NCBI RefSeq assembly: GCF_001941965.1
Contig: NZ_MKZO01000035.1
Coordinates: 1 to 57,249 of the forward strand
Length of the DNA stretch: 57,249 bases
Source: Pseudomonas putida
Lineage (GTDB): Bacteria; Pseudomonadota; Gammaproteobacteria; Pseudomonadales; Pseudomonadaceae
Direction of reading: 5' to 3'
Shown here: one piece after another, positions 7,905-15,596 of the stretch
Layout of the letters: each line of letters starts with the position of its first letter
How positions within the stretch are numbered: position 1 is the stretch's first letter
Notes under the pieces: generated by a model
Databases searched by the model: none
What the model was told of the DNA's origin: nothing
The model's input: only the letters and a program-made list of their open reading frames with translations
Translations under genes and position numbers: made by a program

Positions 7905-8738
7905 ATGATTCAGCCTGTCGCTGAACGTACACCTGCCGGCACCAGCTACCTGTCCACCGGCCAGGGCCAACCCGTGGTACTGATCCACGGCGTGGGCCTG
8001 AACAAAGAAATGTGGGGCGGACAGATCGTCGGCCTCGCCAGCGATTACCGCGTCATCGCCTACGACATGCTCGGCCACGGCCAGAGCCCGCGCCCGCAGG
8101 CCGGTACCCCGCTCAAGGGCTATGCCGAGCAACTGCTGGAGCTGCTCGACCACCTGCAGATCACCCAGGCCACGGTGATCGGTTTTTCCATGGGCGGCCT
8201 GGTCGCTCGCGCCTTCGCCCTGCACTACCCGCAACGCCTGGCGGCGCTGGTGGTGCTCAACAGCGTGTTCAACCGCAGCCCCGAGCAGAGCGCCGGCGTG
8301 ATCGCCCGTGCCGCCCAGGCCGCCGAACACGGCCCCGACGCCAATGCCGAAGCGGCCCTGGCGCGCTGGTTCAGCCGCGAATACCAGGCGGCCAACCCGG
8401 CCCAGGTCGCGGCCATCCGCCAGACCCTGGCCGGCAACGACCCGCAGGGCTACCTGACCACTTATGAGCTGTTCGCCACCCAGGACATGTACCGTGCCGA
8501 CGACCTCGGCAGCATCCAGGTACCGACCCTGATCGCCACCGGCGAGCACGACCTCGGTTCGACCCCGACCATGACCCGCGAACTGGCCGCGCGCATTCCC
8601 GGCGCCCAGAGTGTGGTCCTGGCCGAACAGCGGCATATGATGCCGGTGGAGTCGCCGCGCCTGGTCAACCAGATGCTGCTGGACTTCCTCGGGCACGCCC
8701 GCACTCTCTCCGACTCAGCCAAGGGGATCGTTGCATGA
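7905..8738 (+). CDS. Alpha/beta hydrolase (RutD-like)
   Basis: 277 residues. The nucleophile elbow GFSMGG, the oxyanion-hole HGVGLNKEMW and a late EQRHMMPVE histidine give the Ser-Asp-His arrangement of the alpha/beta hydrolase fold. ATG 7905 has AAGGAG at 7890-7895. The stop overlaps the aldehyde dehydrogenase start as ATGA, so the two are translationally coupled. RutD and TgnD are hydrolases in equivalent positions of other ring-cleavage pathways. Here it probably hydrolyses an amide, enamide or lactone intermediate. Confidence 0.88.
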   Translation: MIQPVAERTPAGTSYLSTGQGQPVVLIHGVGLNKEMWGGQIVGLASDYRVIAYDMLGHGQSPRPQAGTPLKGYAEQLLELLDHLQITQATVIGFSMGGLVARAFALHYPQRLAALVVLNSVFNRSPEQSAGVIARAAQAAEHGPDANAEAALARWFSREYQAANPAQVAAIRQTLAGNDPQGYLTTYELFATQDMYRADDLGSIQVPTLIATGEHDLGSTPTMTRELAARIPGAQSVVLAEQRHMMPVESPRLVNQMLLDFLGHARTLSDSAKGIVA

Positions 8739-10216
8739 CTCTCTCCCGTTTCCAGATGTGCATCGACGGCCAGTGGCTGGATGCACAAAGCGGCAAGACC
8801 TTCGACAGCCTCGACCCGGCCACCGCGCAAGTCTGGGCACAACTGCCCGACGCCGCCGAAGCCGATGTCGAACTGGCCGTTCAGGCCGCGCAGAACGCCT
8901 TCGACAGCCAGGCCTGGCGTGGCCTTACCGCCACCGCCCGGGGCAAGCTGCTGCGCCGCCTCGGCGACCTGATCGCCGAGAACAAGGAACACCTGGCCCA
9001 GCTGGAAAGCCGCGACAACGGCAAGCTGATCCGCGAAACCCGCGGCCAGGTCGGCTACCTGCCGGAGTTCTTCCACTACACCGCAGGCCTGGCCGACAAG
9101 CTCGAAGGCGGCACCCTGCCCCTCGACAAGCCGGACCTGTTCGCCTACACCGTGCATGAGCCAATCGGCGTGGTCGCTGCGATCATCCCGTGGAACAGCC
9201 CGCTGTACCTGACTGCGATCAAGCTGGCCCCGGCCCTGGCCGCCGGCAACACCATCGTGATCAAGCCGTCCGAGCACGCCTCGGCGACCATCCTCGAACT
9301 GGCCCGCCTGGCCCTCGAAGCCGGCTTCCCGGCCGGCGTGGTCAACGTGGTCACCGGCTACGGCCCGAGCACCGGCGCGGCGCTGACCCGTCACCCGCTG
9401 ATCCGCAAGATCGCCTTCACCGGCGGCGCCGCCACCGCGCGTCACGTGGTGCGCAGCAGTGCCGAGAACTTCGCCAAGCTGTCCCTGGAACTGGGCGGCA
9501 AGTCGCCGAACATCATCTTCGCCGACGCCGACCTCGACAGCGCGATCAATGGCGCCGTGGCCGGCATCTACGCCGCCTCGGGCCAGAGCTGCGTGGCCGG
9601 TTCGCGCCTGCTGGTGCAGGACGAGATCTTCGACGAATTCGTCGAGCGCCTGATCGAACGGGCCAAGCGCATCCGCATCGGTAACCCGCAGGACGAAACC
9701 AGCGAAATGGGCCCGATGGCCACCGCCCAGCAACTGGCTGTGGTCGAAGGCCTGGTCGCTGCGGCCAATGCCGAAGGTGCGCGCCTGCGCATGGGCGGCA
9801 AGCGTGCCGAGGTCGAGGGTGAAGGCTGGTTCTACGAGCCGACCCTGTTCGAGTGCGACAGCAACTCGATGAAGATCATGCAGGAAGAAGTCTTCGGCCC
9901 GGTCGCTGCGGTGATCCGCTTCAAGACCGAGGAAGAGGCCCTGGCCATCGCCAACGACTCGCAGTTCGGCCTCGCCGCCGGCATCTGGACCCGCGACCTG
10001 GGCCGTGCCCACCGCCTGGCCCGCGACGTGCGTTCGGGGATCATCTGGGTCAACACCTACCGCGCCGTGTCCGCCATGGCGCCGATCGGTGGCTTCAAGA
10101 ACAGTGGTTATGGCCGCGAAAGCGGTATTGACTCGGTGCTGGCCTACACGGAACTGAAAACGGTCTGGATCAACCTCTCGACCGCGCCCATGCCCGACCC
10201 CTTCGTGATGCGCTGA
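8735..10216 (+). CDS. Aldehyde dehydrogenase, NAD(P)-dependent
   Basis: 493 residues, a standard-length ALDH. The general base Glu252 lies in LELGGKSPN and the catalytic Cys286 in GQSCVAGSR; IPWNSPLYL is the cofactor-site segment and EVFGPV the late motif. It oxidises an aldehyde to the acid. Its place between a hydrolase and a flavin reductase suggests it processes the aldehyde released after ring opening, as TgnC does in trigonelline catabolism. The substrate cannot be read from the sequence. Confidence 0.93.
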   Translation: MTLSRFQMCIDGQWLDAQSGKTFDSLDPATAQVWAQLPDAAEADVELAVQAAQNAFDSQAWRGLTATARGKLLRRLGDLIAENKEHLAQLESRDNGKLIRETRGQVGYLPEFFHYTAGLADKLEGGTLPLDKPDLFAYTVHEPIGVVAAIIPWNSPLYLTAIKLAPALAAGNTIVIKPSEHASATILELARLALEAGFPAGVVNVVTGYGPSTGAALTRHPLIRKIAFTGGAATARHVVRSSAENFAKLSLELGGKSPNIIFADADLDSAINGAVAGIYAASGQSCVAGSRLLVQDEIFDEFVERLIERAKRIRIGNPQDETSEMGPMATAQQLAVVEGLVAAANAEGARLRMGGKRAEVEGEGWFYEPTLFECDSNSMKIMQEEVFGPVAAVIRFKTEEEALAIANDSQFGLAAGIWTRDLGRAHRLARDVRSGIIWVNTYRAVSAMAPIGGFKNSGYGRESGIDSVLAYTELKTVWINLSTAPMPDPFVMR

Positions 10217-10229
10217 AAGGTGAACTGAA

Positions 10230-10715
10230 ATGATCGAACCCGGCATCTACAAAGACGTGATGGGCTCCTTCCCGTCCGGCGTGACCGTCGTCACCACGCT
10301 GGATGCCGAGGGCGGCATCGTCGGCATCACCGCCAGCGCCTTCAGCGCGCTGTCGATCGAACCGGCGCTGGTGCTGTTCTGCCCCAACTACGCCTCCGAC
10401 ACCTACCCGATCCTGCGCGACAGCAAGCGTTTCGCCATTCACTTGCTGGCCGCCGGGCAAACCGCCGAAGCCTACGCCTTCGCGGGTAAAGGCAAGGACA
10501 AGGCCAAGGGCATCGAGTGGAGCCTGAGCGAACTGGGCAACCCGGTGCTGGCCCATGCCACGGCGGTGATCGAATGCGAGCTGTGGCGCGAGTATGACGG
10601 TGGCGACCACGCGATCATCGTCGGCGAAGTGAAGAACCTGATTCTTCCCGAGCAGCCGGCGACGCCGATGATCTACCACAAGGGCAAGCTGGGCGCCCTG
10701 CCGAACCTGGGCTGA
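10230..10715 (+). CDS. Flavin reductase family protein (second copy)
   Basis: 161 residues, ungapped against the copy at 5065 with roughly 69% identity by hand count. The differences are spread along the protein and mostly conservative. The flavin-binding signature (ITASAFSALSIEPALVLFC) and the GDHAIIVG motif are kept, so it should be active. It starts 13 bases after the aldehyde dehydrogenase. Having one copy in each of the two transcription units lets each promoter supply its own reductase. Confidence 0.9.
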   Translation: MIEPGIYKDVMGSFPSGVTVVTTLDAEGGIVGITASAFSALSIEPALVLFCPNYASDTYPILRDSKRFAIHLLAAGQTAEAYAFAGKGKDKAKGIEWSLSELGNPVLAHATAVIECELWREYDGGDHAIIVGEVKNLILPEQPATPMIYHKGKLGALPNLG

Positions 10716-10735
10716 CCTTTCGGGCCTCACCCGAT

Positions 10736-10769
10736 CCCTGTGGGAGCTGGCTTGCCAGCGATGAGGCCC
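10736..10769 (+). repeat. Single REP copy
   Basis: One GTGGGAGCTGGCTTGCCAGC arm followed by GATGAGGCCC. A short CGGGCCTCAC at 10721 may be a remnant of the opposite arm. Confidence 0.8.
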
Positions 10770-10866
10770 TCAAGAACACCCAAGCTTTCAGGGGTGCCGC
10801 CGAGCAACCACTCACCTTCGGTTTGCGGCACCCCGTTTTTCATCACCCCATGCAGGAACCCCGGGC

Positions 10867-11256
10867 ATGAGCAACGAGAAGTACGAAAAAGGCCTCGCCA
10901 TCCGCACCCAGGTACTGGGCGAGGACTACGTCAACCGCTCTATCCAGAACGCCGACGACTTCACCAAGCCGCTGCAGGAACTGGTCACCGAGTACTGCTG
11001 GGGCCATGTCTGGGGCCGAGACGGTTTGTCGCTGAAAGAACGCAGCATGATAAACTTGGCAATGATTTCCGCGTTGAACCGGCCCCACGAACTCAAGCTG
11101 CACATCCGCGGTGCCTTGCGCAACGGACTGAGTCGTGAACAAATACGCGAGATTCTGCTCCAGGTCGGTATCTATTGCGGTGTACCCGCGGCGGTGGACA
11201 GCTTCCGCCTGGCCCGCGAAGCCTTCGCCGAGGCCGACTCGGAGTCAACCAGTTAA
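10867..11256 (+). CDS. Carboxymuconolactone decarboxylase (CMD) family protein
   Basis: 129 residues resembling PcaC, the gamma-carboxymuconolactone decarboxylase of the protocatechuate branch: EYCWGHVWGRDGLSLKERSMINLAM then LHIRGALRNGLSREQIREILLQVGIYCGVPAA. CMD-fold proteins act as decarboxylases or as AhpD-like thiol reductases. The AhpD-type CxxC pair is absent, favouring decarboxylase or isomerase chemistry. The other beta-ketoadipate genes are not nearby, so it is probably a dedicated member of this cluster. A REP separates it from the preceding reductase. Confidence 0.87.
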   Translation: MSNEKYEKGLAIRTQVLGEDYVNRSIQNADDFTKPLQELVTEYCWGHVWGRDGLSLKERSMINLAMISALNRPHELKLHIRGALRNGLSREQIREILLQVGIYCGVPAAVDSFRLAREAFAEADSESTS

Positions 11257-11346
11257 TACTGGCTGTTCTTGACCCACCGCAGGACGCACCCGATCGGCGA
11301 GTGCGTCGATGTCGCTGGCGCAACAGCCAATTGCAGAGCGCAGAAG

Positions 11347-12099
11347 ATGAAACGCCAGCCACTCGACGACAGCTTCAAGGTCAACCGCAACCCCGTTACC
11401 CTGCGCGAAATCGTGCTCGACAAACTGCGCAGCGCGATCATGAATTTCCACCTCCTGCCCGGCGACCGCCTGGTCGAACGCGACCTCTGCGACCGCCTCG
11501 GCGTCAGCCGCACCTCGGTACGTGAAGCCCTGCGCCACCTGGAGTCCGAAGGCCTGGTGGAATTCGCCGATGCCAAGGGCCCGCGCGTGGCCATCATCAC
11601 CCTCGAAGACGCCCGCGATATCTACGAGCTGCGCTGCGTGCTCGAAGGCCTGATCGTCCAGTTGTTCACCCTCAATGCCAAGGCCAAGGACATCCGCGCC
11701 CTGGAGAAGGCCCTTGAGGAGAACCGCAACGCCCTCACCGACGGCGAGCTGCAACAGGTGCTGGAATCGGTGCAAGGCTTCTACGACGTGCTCCTGGAAG
11801 GCTCCGGCAACCATGTCGCCGCCACCCAGCTGCGCCAGTTGCAGGCGCGTATCAGCTACCTGCGCGCCACTTCCGTGTCCCAGGAAAACCGCCGTGGCGC
11901 GAGCAACCGGGAGATGGAAAAGATCGTCGAGGCGATCAAGAGCGGCGACCCGCTGGCCGCGCACCAGGCCTCCGTCGATCACGTCCGCGCCGCCGCCAAG
12001 GTCGCCCTGGACTACCTGCGCTCCAAGCAGGAAGACAACAGCAAGATCCGTGAGATCGCCACGCCGATCGCCATCAAAGAACCCCGCATAGGTCGCTGA
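11347..12099 (+). CDS. GntR-family regulator, FCD (FadR) subfamily
   Basis: 250 residues. Residues ~15-85 form the winged helix-turn-helix (REIVLDKLRSAIMNFHLLPG, then LCDRLGVSRTSVREALRHLE). Residues ~95-230 form the all-helical FCD effector domain, whose acid ligand usually sits at a metal site; AAHQASVDH is the late histidine segment. It lies at the end of the cluster and is the natural candidate to bind the ATGGTATACCAT palindromes at 4998 and 7196. No such site is seen before its own start, so it may be read from the upstream operon. Confidence 0.9.
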   Translation: MKRQPLDDSFKVNRNPVTLREIVLDKLRSAIMNFHLLPGDRLVERDLCDRLGVSRTSVREALRHLESEGLVEFADAKGPRVAIITLEDARDIYELRCVLEGLIVQLFTLNAKAKDIRALEKALEENRNALTDGELQQVLESVQGFYDVLLEGSGNHVAATQLRQLQARISYLRATSVSQENRRGASNREMEKIVEAIKSGDPLAAHQASVDHVRAAAKVALDYLRSKQEDNSKIREIATPIAIKEPRIGR

Positions 12100-12101
12100 T
12101 C

Positions 12102-12665
12102 ATGCCCGCCGTCCCGCGTTTCTGCCCGCAATGCTCCGCCGCGCTGCACCAGGGACGGCCGGACGGCGATACCCACGAGCGCCTGATGTGCGGCGGCTGC
12201 GGGTACATCCACTACATCAATCCGAAGATCATCGCCGGCTGCATCATCGAGCGCGACGGCAAGTACCTGCTGTGCCAGCGCGGCATCCCGCCGCGCCCCG
12301 GCACCTGGACCCTGCCGGCGGGCTTCATGGAGGCCGGGGAAACCACCGAGCAGGCGGCGCTGCGCGAGGTCTGGGAAGAAACCGGGGTGCGCGGCGACAT
12401 CGTCTCGCCCTACTCGATCTTCAGCGTGCCGAAGATCAGCGAGGTGTACATCATCTTCCGCGCCGTGGCCCTGGAGATCACCGGCCAGTGGGGCCCGGAA
12501 ACCATGGACTGCCGCTTCTTCGCCCCCGATGAAATCCCCTGGGACGCCATCTACTACCCGGCGATCCGGCAGATCCTCGAACGCTACATCGAGGAACGCC
12601 AGGCCGGGGTCTATGGCATCTACATGGGCAACGACGACAGCGGCAAGGTGCACTTCATGCGCTGA
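12102..12665 (+). CDS. Nudix hydrolase with N-terminal zinc ribbon
   Basis: 187 residues. A CPQC-CGGC zinc ribbon occupies residues ~7-35, followed by the Nudix box GFMEAGETTEQAALREVWEE at ~72. This architecture occurs in NADH-pyrophosphatase-like and ADP-ribose-type hydrolases, which cleave nucleoside diphosphate derivatives. It starts two bases after the GntR stop, so it is probably co-transcribed. It overlaps the convergent LysR gene by 11 bases. Its link to the catabolic cluster is unclear and it may be a housekeeping neighbour. Confidence 0.88.
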   Translation: MPAVPRFCPQCSAALHQGRPDGDTHERLMCGGCGYIHYINPKIIAGCIIERDGKYLLCQRGIPPRPGTWTLPAGFMEAGETTEQAALREVWEETGVRGDIVSPYSIFSVPKISEVYIIFRAVALEITGQWGPETMDCRFFAPDEIPWDAIYYPAIRQILERYIEERQAGVYGIYMGNDDSGKVHFMR

Positions 12666-13536
12666 GGCGCTCGCGCATGAACTCGATCAGCGCCTGCACC
12701 GGGCGCGCACTCTGCCGGTGTTGCGGATAGACCGCCGAAAGCTGCAACGGCTCGGTGACGAAGTCCTGCAGGACCGTCACCAACTGACCCGCCGCCAAGG
12801 CTTCGCCGACGATGAAGGTCGGCAGGTAGGTAATCCCCATCCCCTTCACCGCCGCATCGCGCAGCAGCTCACCGTTGTTCGCGCGCATGCGCCCGCACAC
12901 CGTCACCGTGCGCGACTTGCCCTGTTCGAGGAAACGCCATTGCACCTGGCGGCCGTGGCCGTAGGGCAGGCAGTCGTGGTCGACCAACTGGTCCGGGTGT
13001 GACGGCGTGCCTTTGCGCTGCAGGTACTCGGGGCTGGCGCAGTAGACCCGGTCAACCGCCGCCAGGCGCCGGGCGATCAGGGTCGAGTCTTCCAGCACGC
13101 CAATCCGCAGGGCCAGGTCGTAGCCTTCGCCGAGCAGGTCCACCGAGCGGTCGCTCAGGTCCACCTCGACGCTGACCTGCGGATAACGCTGGAGAAATTC
13201 CGGGAGCAGGCAGCCTAGATGGGCCACGGCAAACGACAGCGGCGCACTCACGCGCACCGTGCCACGGGGTTCGCTGGTCTGCCCGGCGATGCCCTGCTCC
13301 ACCTGCTCGACCTCGTTGAGCAGGCGCAGGGAGGACTCGTAGTAGCTCTGGCCCAGGGGCGTCGGGTCGAGGCGCCGGGTCGAGCGGTTCAGCAGGCGCA
13401 CGCCCAGGCGCTCTTCCAGGGCCATCAGCCGGCGGCTGACGAACTGCTTGGACAGGCCCAGCTTGTCGGCCGCAGCGGTAAAGCTGCCGGACTCCATGAC
13501 CTGGGCAAACACACGCATATCTTCAAACGGGTTCAT
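12655..13536 (-). CDS. LysR-family transcriptional regulator
   Basis: 293 residues. The N-terminal helix-turn-helix reads FAQVMESGSFTAAADKLGLS with KQFVSRRLMALEERLGVRLL, followed by the periplasmic-binding-protein-like effector domain. The ATG at 13536 fits the usual LysR start (MNPFEDMRVF); an upstream in-frame extension is not family-like. It is divergent from the esterase at 13698 across 161 bases, so it probably controls that gene and perhaps ycaC and the amidohydrolase beyond. Confidence 0.88.
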   Translation of the reverse strand: MNPFEDMRVFAQVMESGSFTAAADKLGLSKQFVSRRLMALEERLGVRLLNRSTRRLDPTPLGQSYYESSLRLLNEVEQVEQGIAGQTSEPRGTVRVSAPLSFAVAHLGCLLPEFLQRYPQVSVEVDLSDRSVDLLGEGYDLALRIGVLEDSTLIARRLAAVDRVYCASPEYLQRKGTPSHPDQLVDHDCLPYGHGRQVQWRFLEQGKSRTVTVCGRMRANNGELLRDAAVKGMGITYLPTFIVGEALAAGQLVTVLQDFVTEPLQLSAVYPQHRQSARPVQALIEFMRERLSA

Positions 13537-13697
13537 TGTCTCTTTCCAGTGGACAGTTAAACGCTTTATAGCGGCTTTTTCACTTCCGCGCATCCCAATA
13601 ATCTAGCCACACCTTACAGCGCAGCCCAAACCAACCGCGGCGCTGATGGCTTCAAACCTTGCTGCCCACACCTCATACGAAGAAAAGGAATCTCACC

Positions 13698-14717
13698 ATG
13701 AAACTGATCAACAAAACCCTCGGCGCCACCCTTCTCGCCCTGTCCATCGGCAACGCTTTCGCGGCCGGCAGCCCTGGCGTCGAACAGCAGACCCAGGCCT
13801 TCCTCGAAGCCCTGGAAAAAGGCGGCGGCAAACCGCTGGAGCAACTGGCCCCGAAGGATGCCCGTGCAGTGCTGACCGGTGCCCAGGCTTCGGTCCAGGT
13901 GGACCTCTCCGGGATCGAAGTCAGCGAGAAGATCATCAGCGTCGGCCAGGACAAGGTCACCCTGAAGATCGTCCGTCCGGCCAAGGTCGCCGGTGAGTTG
14001 CCGGTGTTCATGTTCTTCCACGGTGGCGGCTGGGTCCTCGGCGACTTCCCGACCCACCAGCGCCTGATCCGCGACCTTGTGGTCGGTTCCGGTGCCGTCG
14101 CGGTCTACGTTGACTACACGCCATCGCCGGAGGCCCATTACCCCACCGCGATCAACCAGGCCTACGCTGCCACCCAATGGGTCGCCGAGCATGGCAAGGA
14201 AATCGGTGTCGACAGCAAGCGCCTGGCGGTGGCCGGCAACAGCGTCGGCGGCAACATGGCGGCGGTGGTCGCGCTGATGGCCAAGGAAAAGAAAACCCCG
14301 GCCCTGCGCTTCCAGTTGCTGCTGTGGCCGGTGACCGATGCCAGCTTCGAGACGGCTTCGTACAAGCAGTTCGGTGAAGGGCACTTCCTGACTACCGGGA
14401 TGATGAAATGGTTCTGGAACAGCTACACCACCGACCAGGCCCAGCGCGCCGGCATCCATGCCTCGCCGCTGCGGGCCAGTGCCGAACAGCTCAAGGGCCT
14501 GCCGCCAGCGCTGGTGCAGACTGCCGAGTTCGACGTGCTGCGTGACGAAGGCGAAGCCTATGCCCGCAAGCTGGACGCGGCCGGGGTCGATGTCACGGCG
14601 GTGCGCTACAACGGCATGATCCACGACTACGGCCTGCTCAACCCGCTGGCCAAGGTGCCGGAAGTGCAGGCGGCGATGCGTCAGGCGGCTTTGGAGCTGA
14701 AGGCGCATCTGAACTGA
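13698..14717 (+). CDS. Exported alpha/beta hydrolase of the hormone-sensitive-lipase type
   Basis: 339 residues. Residues 1-23 look like a Sec signal peptide ending AFA-AG. The HSL oxyanion motif HGGGW lies at ~110, the nucleophile motif GNSVGGN at ~190, and a late Asp/His pair (EFDVLRDEG and GMIHDYG) completes the triad. Such enzymes hydrolyse short acyl esters, here in the periplasm. ATG 13698 follows AAAGGA. LysR divergence at 13536 suggests inducible expression. Confidence 0.88.
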   Translation: MKLINKTLGATLLALSIGNAFAAGSPGVEQQTQAFLEALEKGGGKPLEQLAPKDARAVLTGAQASVQVDLSGIEVSEKIISVGQDKVTLKIVRPAKVAGELPVFMFFHGGGWVLGDFPTHQRLIRDLVVGSGAVAVYVDYTPSPEAHYPTAINQAYAATQWVAEHGKEIGVDSKRLAVAGNSVGGNMAAVVALMAKEKKTPALRFQLLLWPVTDASFETASYKQFGEGHFLTTGMMKWFWNSYTTDQAQRAGIHASPLRASAEQLKGLPPALVQTAEFDVLRDEGEAYARKLDAAGVDVTAVRYNGMIHDYGLLNPLAKVPEVQAAMRQAALELKAHLN

Positions 14718-14734
14718 AAGGCAGGAAATGGGAT

Positions 14735-14757
14735 GGGCCGCAAACGCGGCCCCTTTT
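14735..14757 (+). terminator. Rho-independent terminator after the exported hydrolase
   Basis: Stem GGGCCGC with GCGGCCC around an AAAC loop, followed by CTTTTG. Confidence 0.85.
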
Positions 14758-14777
14758 GTTTTCTGTGTTGTTCTTTC

Positions 14778-14861
14778 GGGCCTCATCGCTGGCAAGCCAG
14801 CTCCCACAGTGTCCGCGGCGCCGCTAAACCCTGTGGGAGCTGGCTTGCCAGCGATGAGGCC
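14778..14861. repeat. REP inverted pair, inward type
   Basis: Reverse-complement arm, a GTCCGCGGCGCCGC spacer, then the forward arm ending GATGAGGC. Confidence 0.9.
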
Positions 14862-14875
14862 ATCAGCCACACAAG

Positions 14876-14908
14876 AAAAATCGCGGCGAGCCCAAGAGCC
14901 TGCCGCGA
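14876..14908 (-). terminator. Rho-independent terminator after ycaC
   Basis: Read on the minus strand, TCGCGGC pairs with GCCGCGA (14902-14908 with 14881-14887) and is followed by TTTTT at 14880-14876. It lies just downstream of the ycaC stop. Confidence 0.8.
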
Positions 14909-14921
14909 CCCGAACCTGCTC

Positions 14922-15539
14922 TTACTTCAGAGCCGCATAGCTGTTCATCAGGTTGCGATAGTTGGGAATCCGCTGCGACAGCAGGTTGCCCAGGCCTTCG
15001 ATATCGTTGCGCCAGTCGCGGTGCAGCTCACAGGCCACCGAGAACCAGTTCATCAATTGCGCGCCCGCAGCACTCATCCGTGCCCAAGCCGCCTGCTGCA
15101 CGGTGTCGTTGAAGGTGCCGGACGCATCGGTCACCACGAATACTTCATAACCTTCCGCCAGCGCCGACAGGGTCGGGAACGCCACGCACACATCGGTCAC
15201 CACACCCGCGATGATCAGTTGCTTGCGCCCGGTGTTCTTGATCGCCTGGACGAAGTCGGCGTTGTCCCAGGCATTGATCTGGCCAGGACGGGCGATGTAC
15301 GGCGCATCCGGGAACAGTTCCTTCAGTTCCGGCACCAGCGGGCCGTTCGGGCCTTGTTCGAAGCTGGTGGTGAGGATGGTCGGCAGGCCGAAGAACTTGG
15401 CCAGGTCGCCCAGGGCCAGCACGTTGTTCTTGAACTCGTTGGGCGAGAAGTCCTGTACCAGCGAGATCAGGCCAGTCTGGTGATCCACCAGCAACACCAC
15501 CGCGTCGTCTTTGTTCAGGCGTTTGTAGTCGTTGCTCAT
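14922..15539 (-). CDS. ycaC: Isochorismatase-family hydrolase (YcaC-like)
   Basis: 205 residues of the cysteine-hydrolase (isochorismatase-like) fold. The catalytic Asp19 lies in LLVDHQTGL and the nucleophile Cys at about residue 118 in GVVTDVCVAF. YcaC from E. coli and Pseudomonas is a ring-forming protein whose natural substrate is still unknown; nicotinamidase or amidase-type chemistry is expected. It lies 58 bases from the amidohydrolase gene, in the same direction but after a terminator hairpin. Confidence 0.9.
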   Translation of the reverse strand: MSNDYKRLNKDDAVVLLVDHQTGLISLVQDFSPNEFKNNVLALGDLAKFFGLPTILTTSFEQGPNGPLVPELKELFPDAPYIARPGQINAWDNADFVQAIKNTGRKQLIIAGVVTDVCVAFPTLSALAEGYEVFVVTDASGTFNDTVQQAAWARMSAAGAQLMNWFSVACELHRDWRNDIEGLGNLLSQRIPNYRNLMNSYAALK

Positions 15540-15564
15540 TTCATGACTCCTCTACAGAGAAAGA

Positions 15565-15586
15565 GGCGCGGGCCCCTGCCCGCGCC
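15565..15586 (-). terminator. Hairpin terminator between the amidohydrolase and ycaC genes
   Basis: Perfect 9-base stem GGCGCGGGC with GCCCGCGCC around a 4-base loop. On the minus strand it is followed by TCTTTCTCT. It may attenuate rather than abolish read-through into ycaC. Confidence 0.7.
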
Positions 15587-15596
15587 GGGGTGGAAC

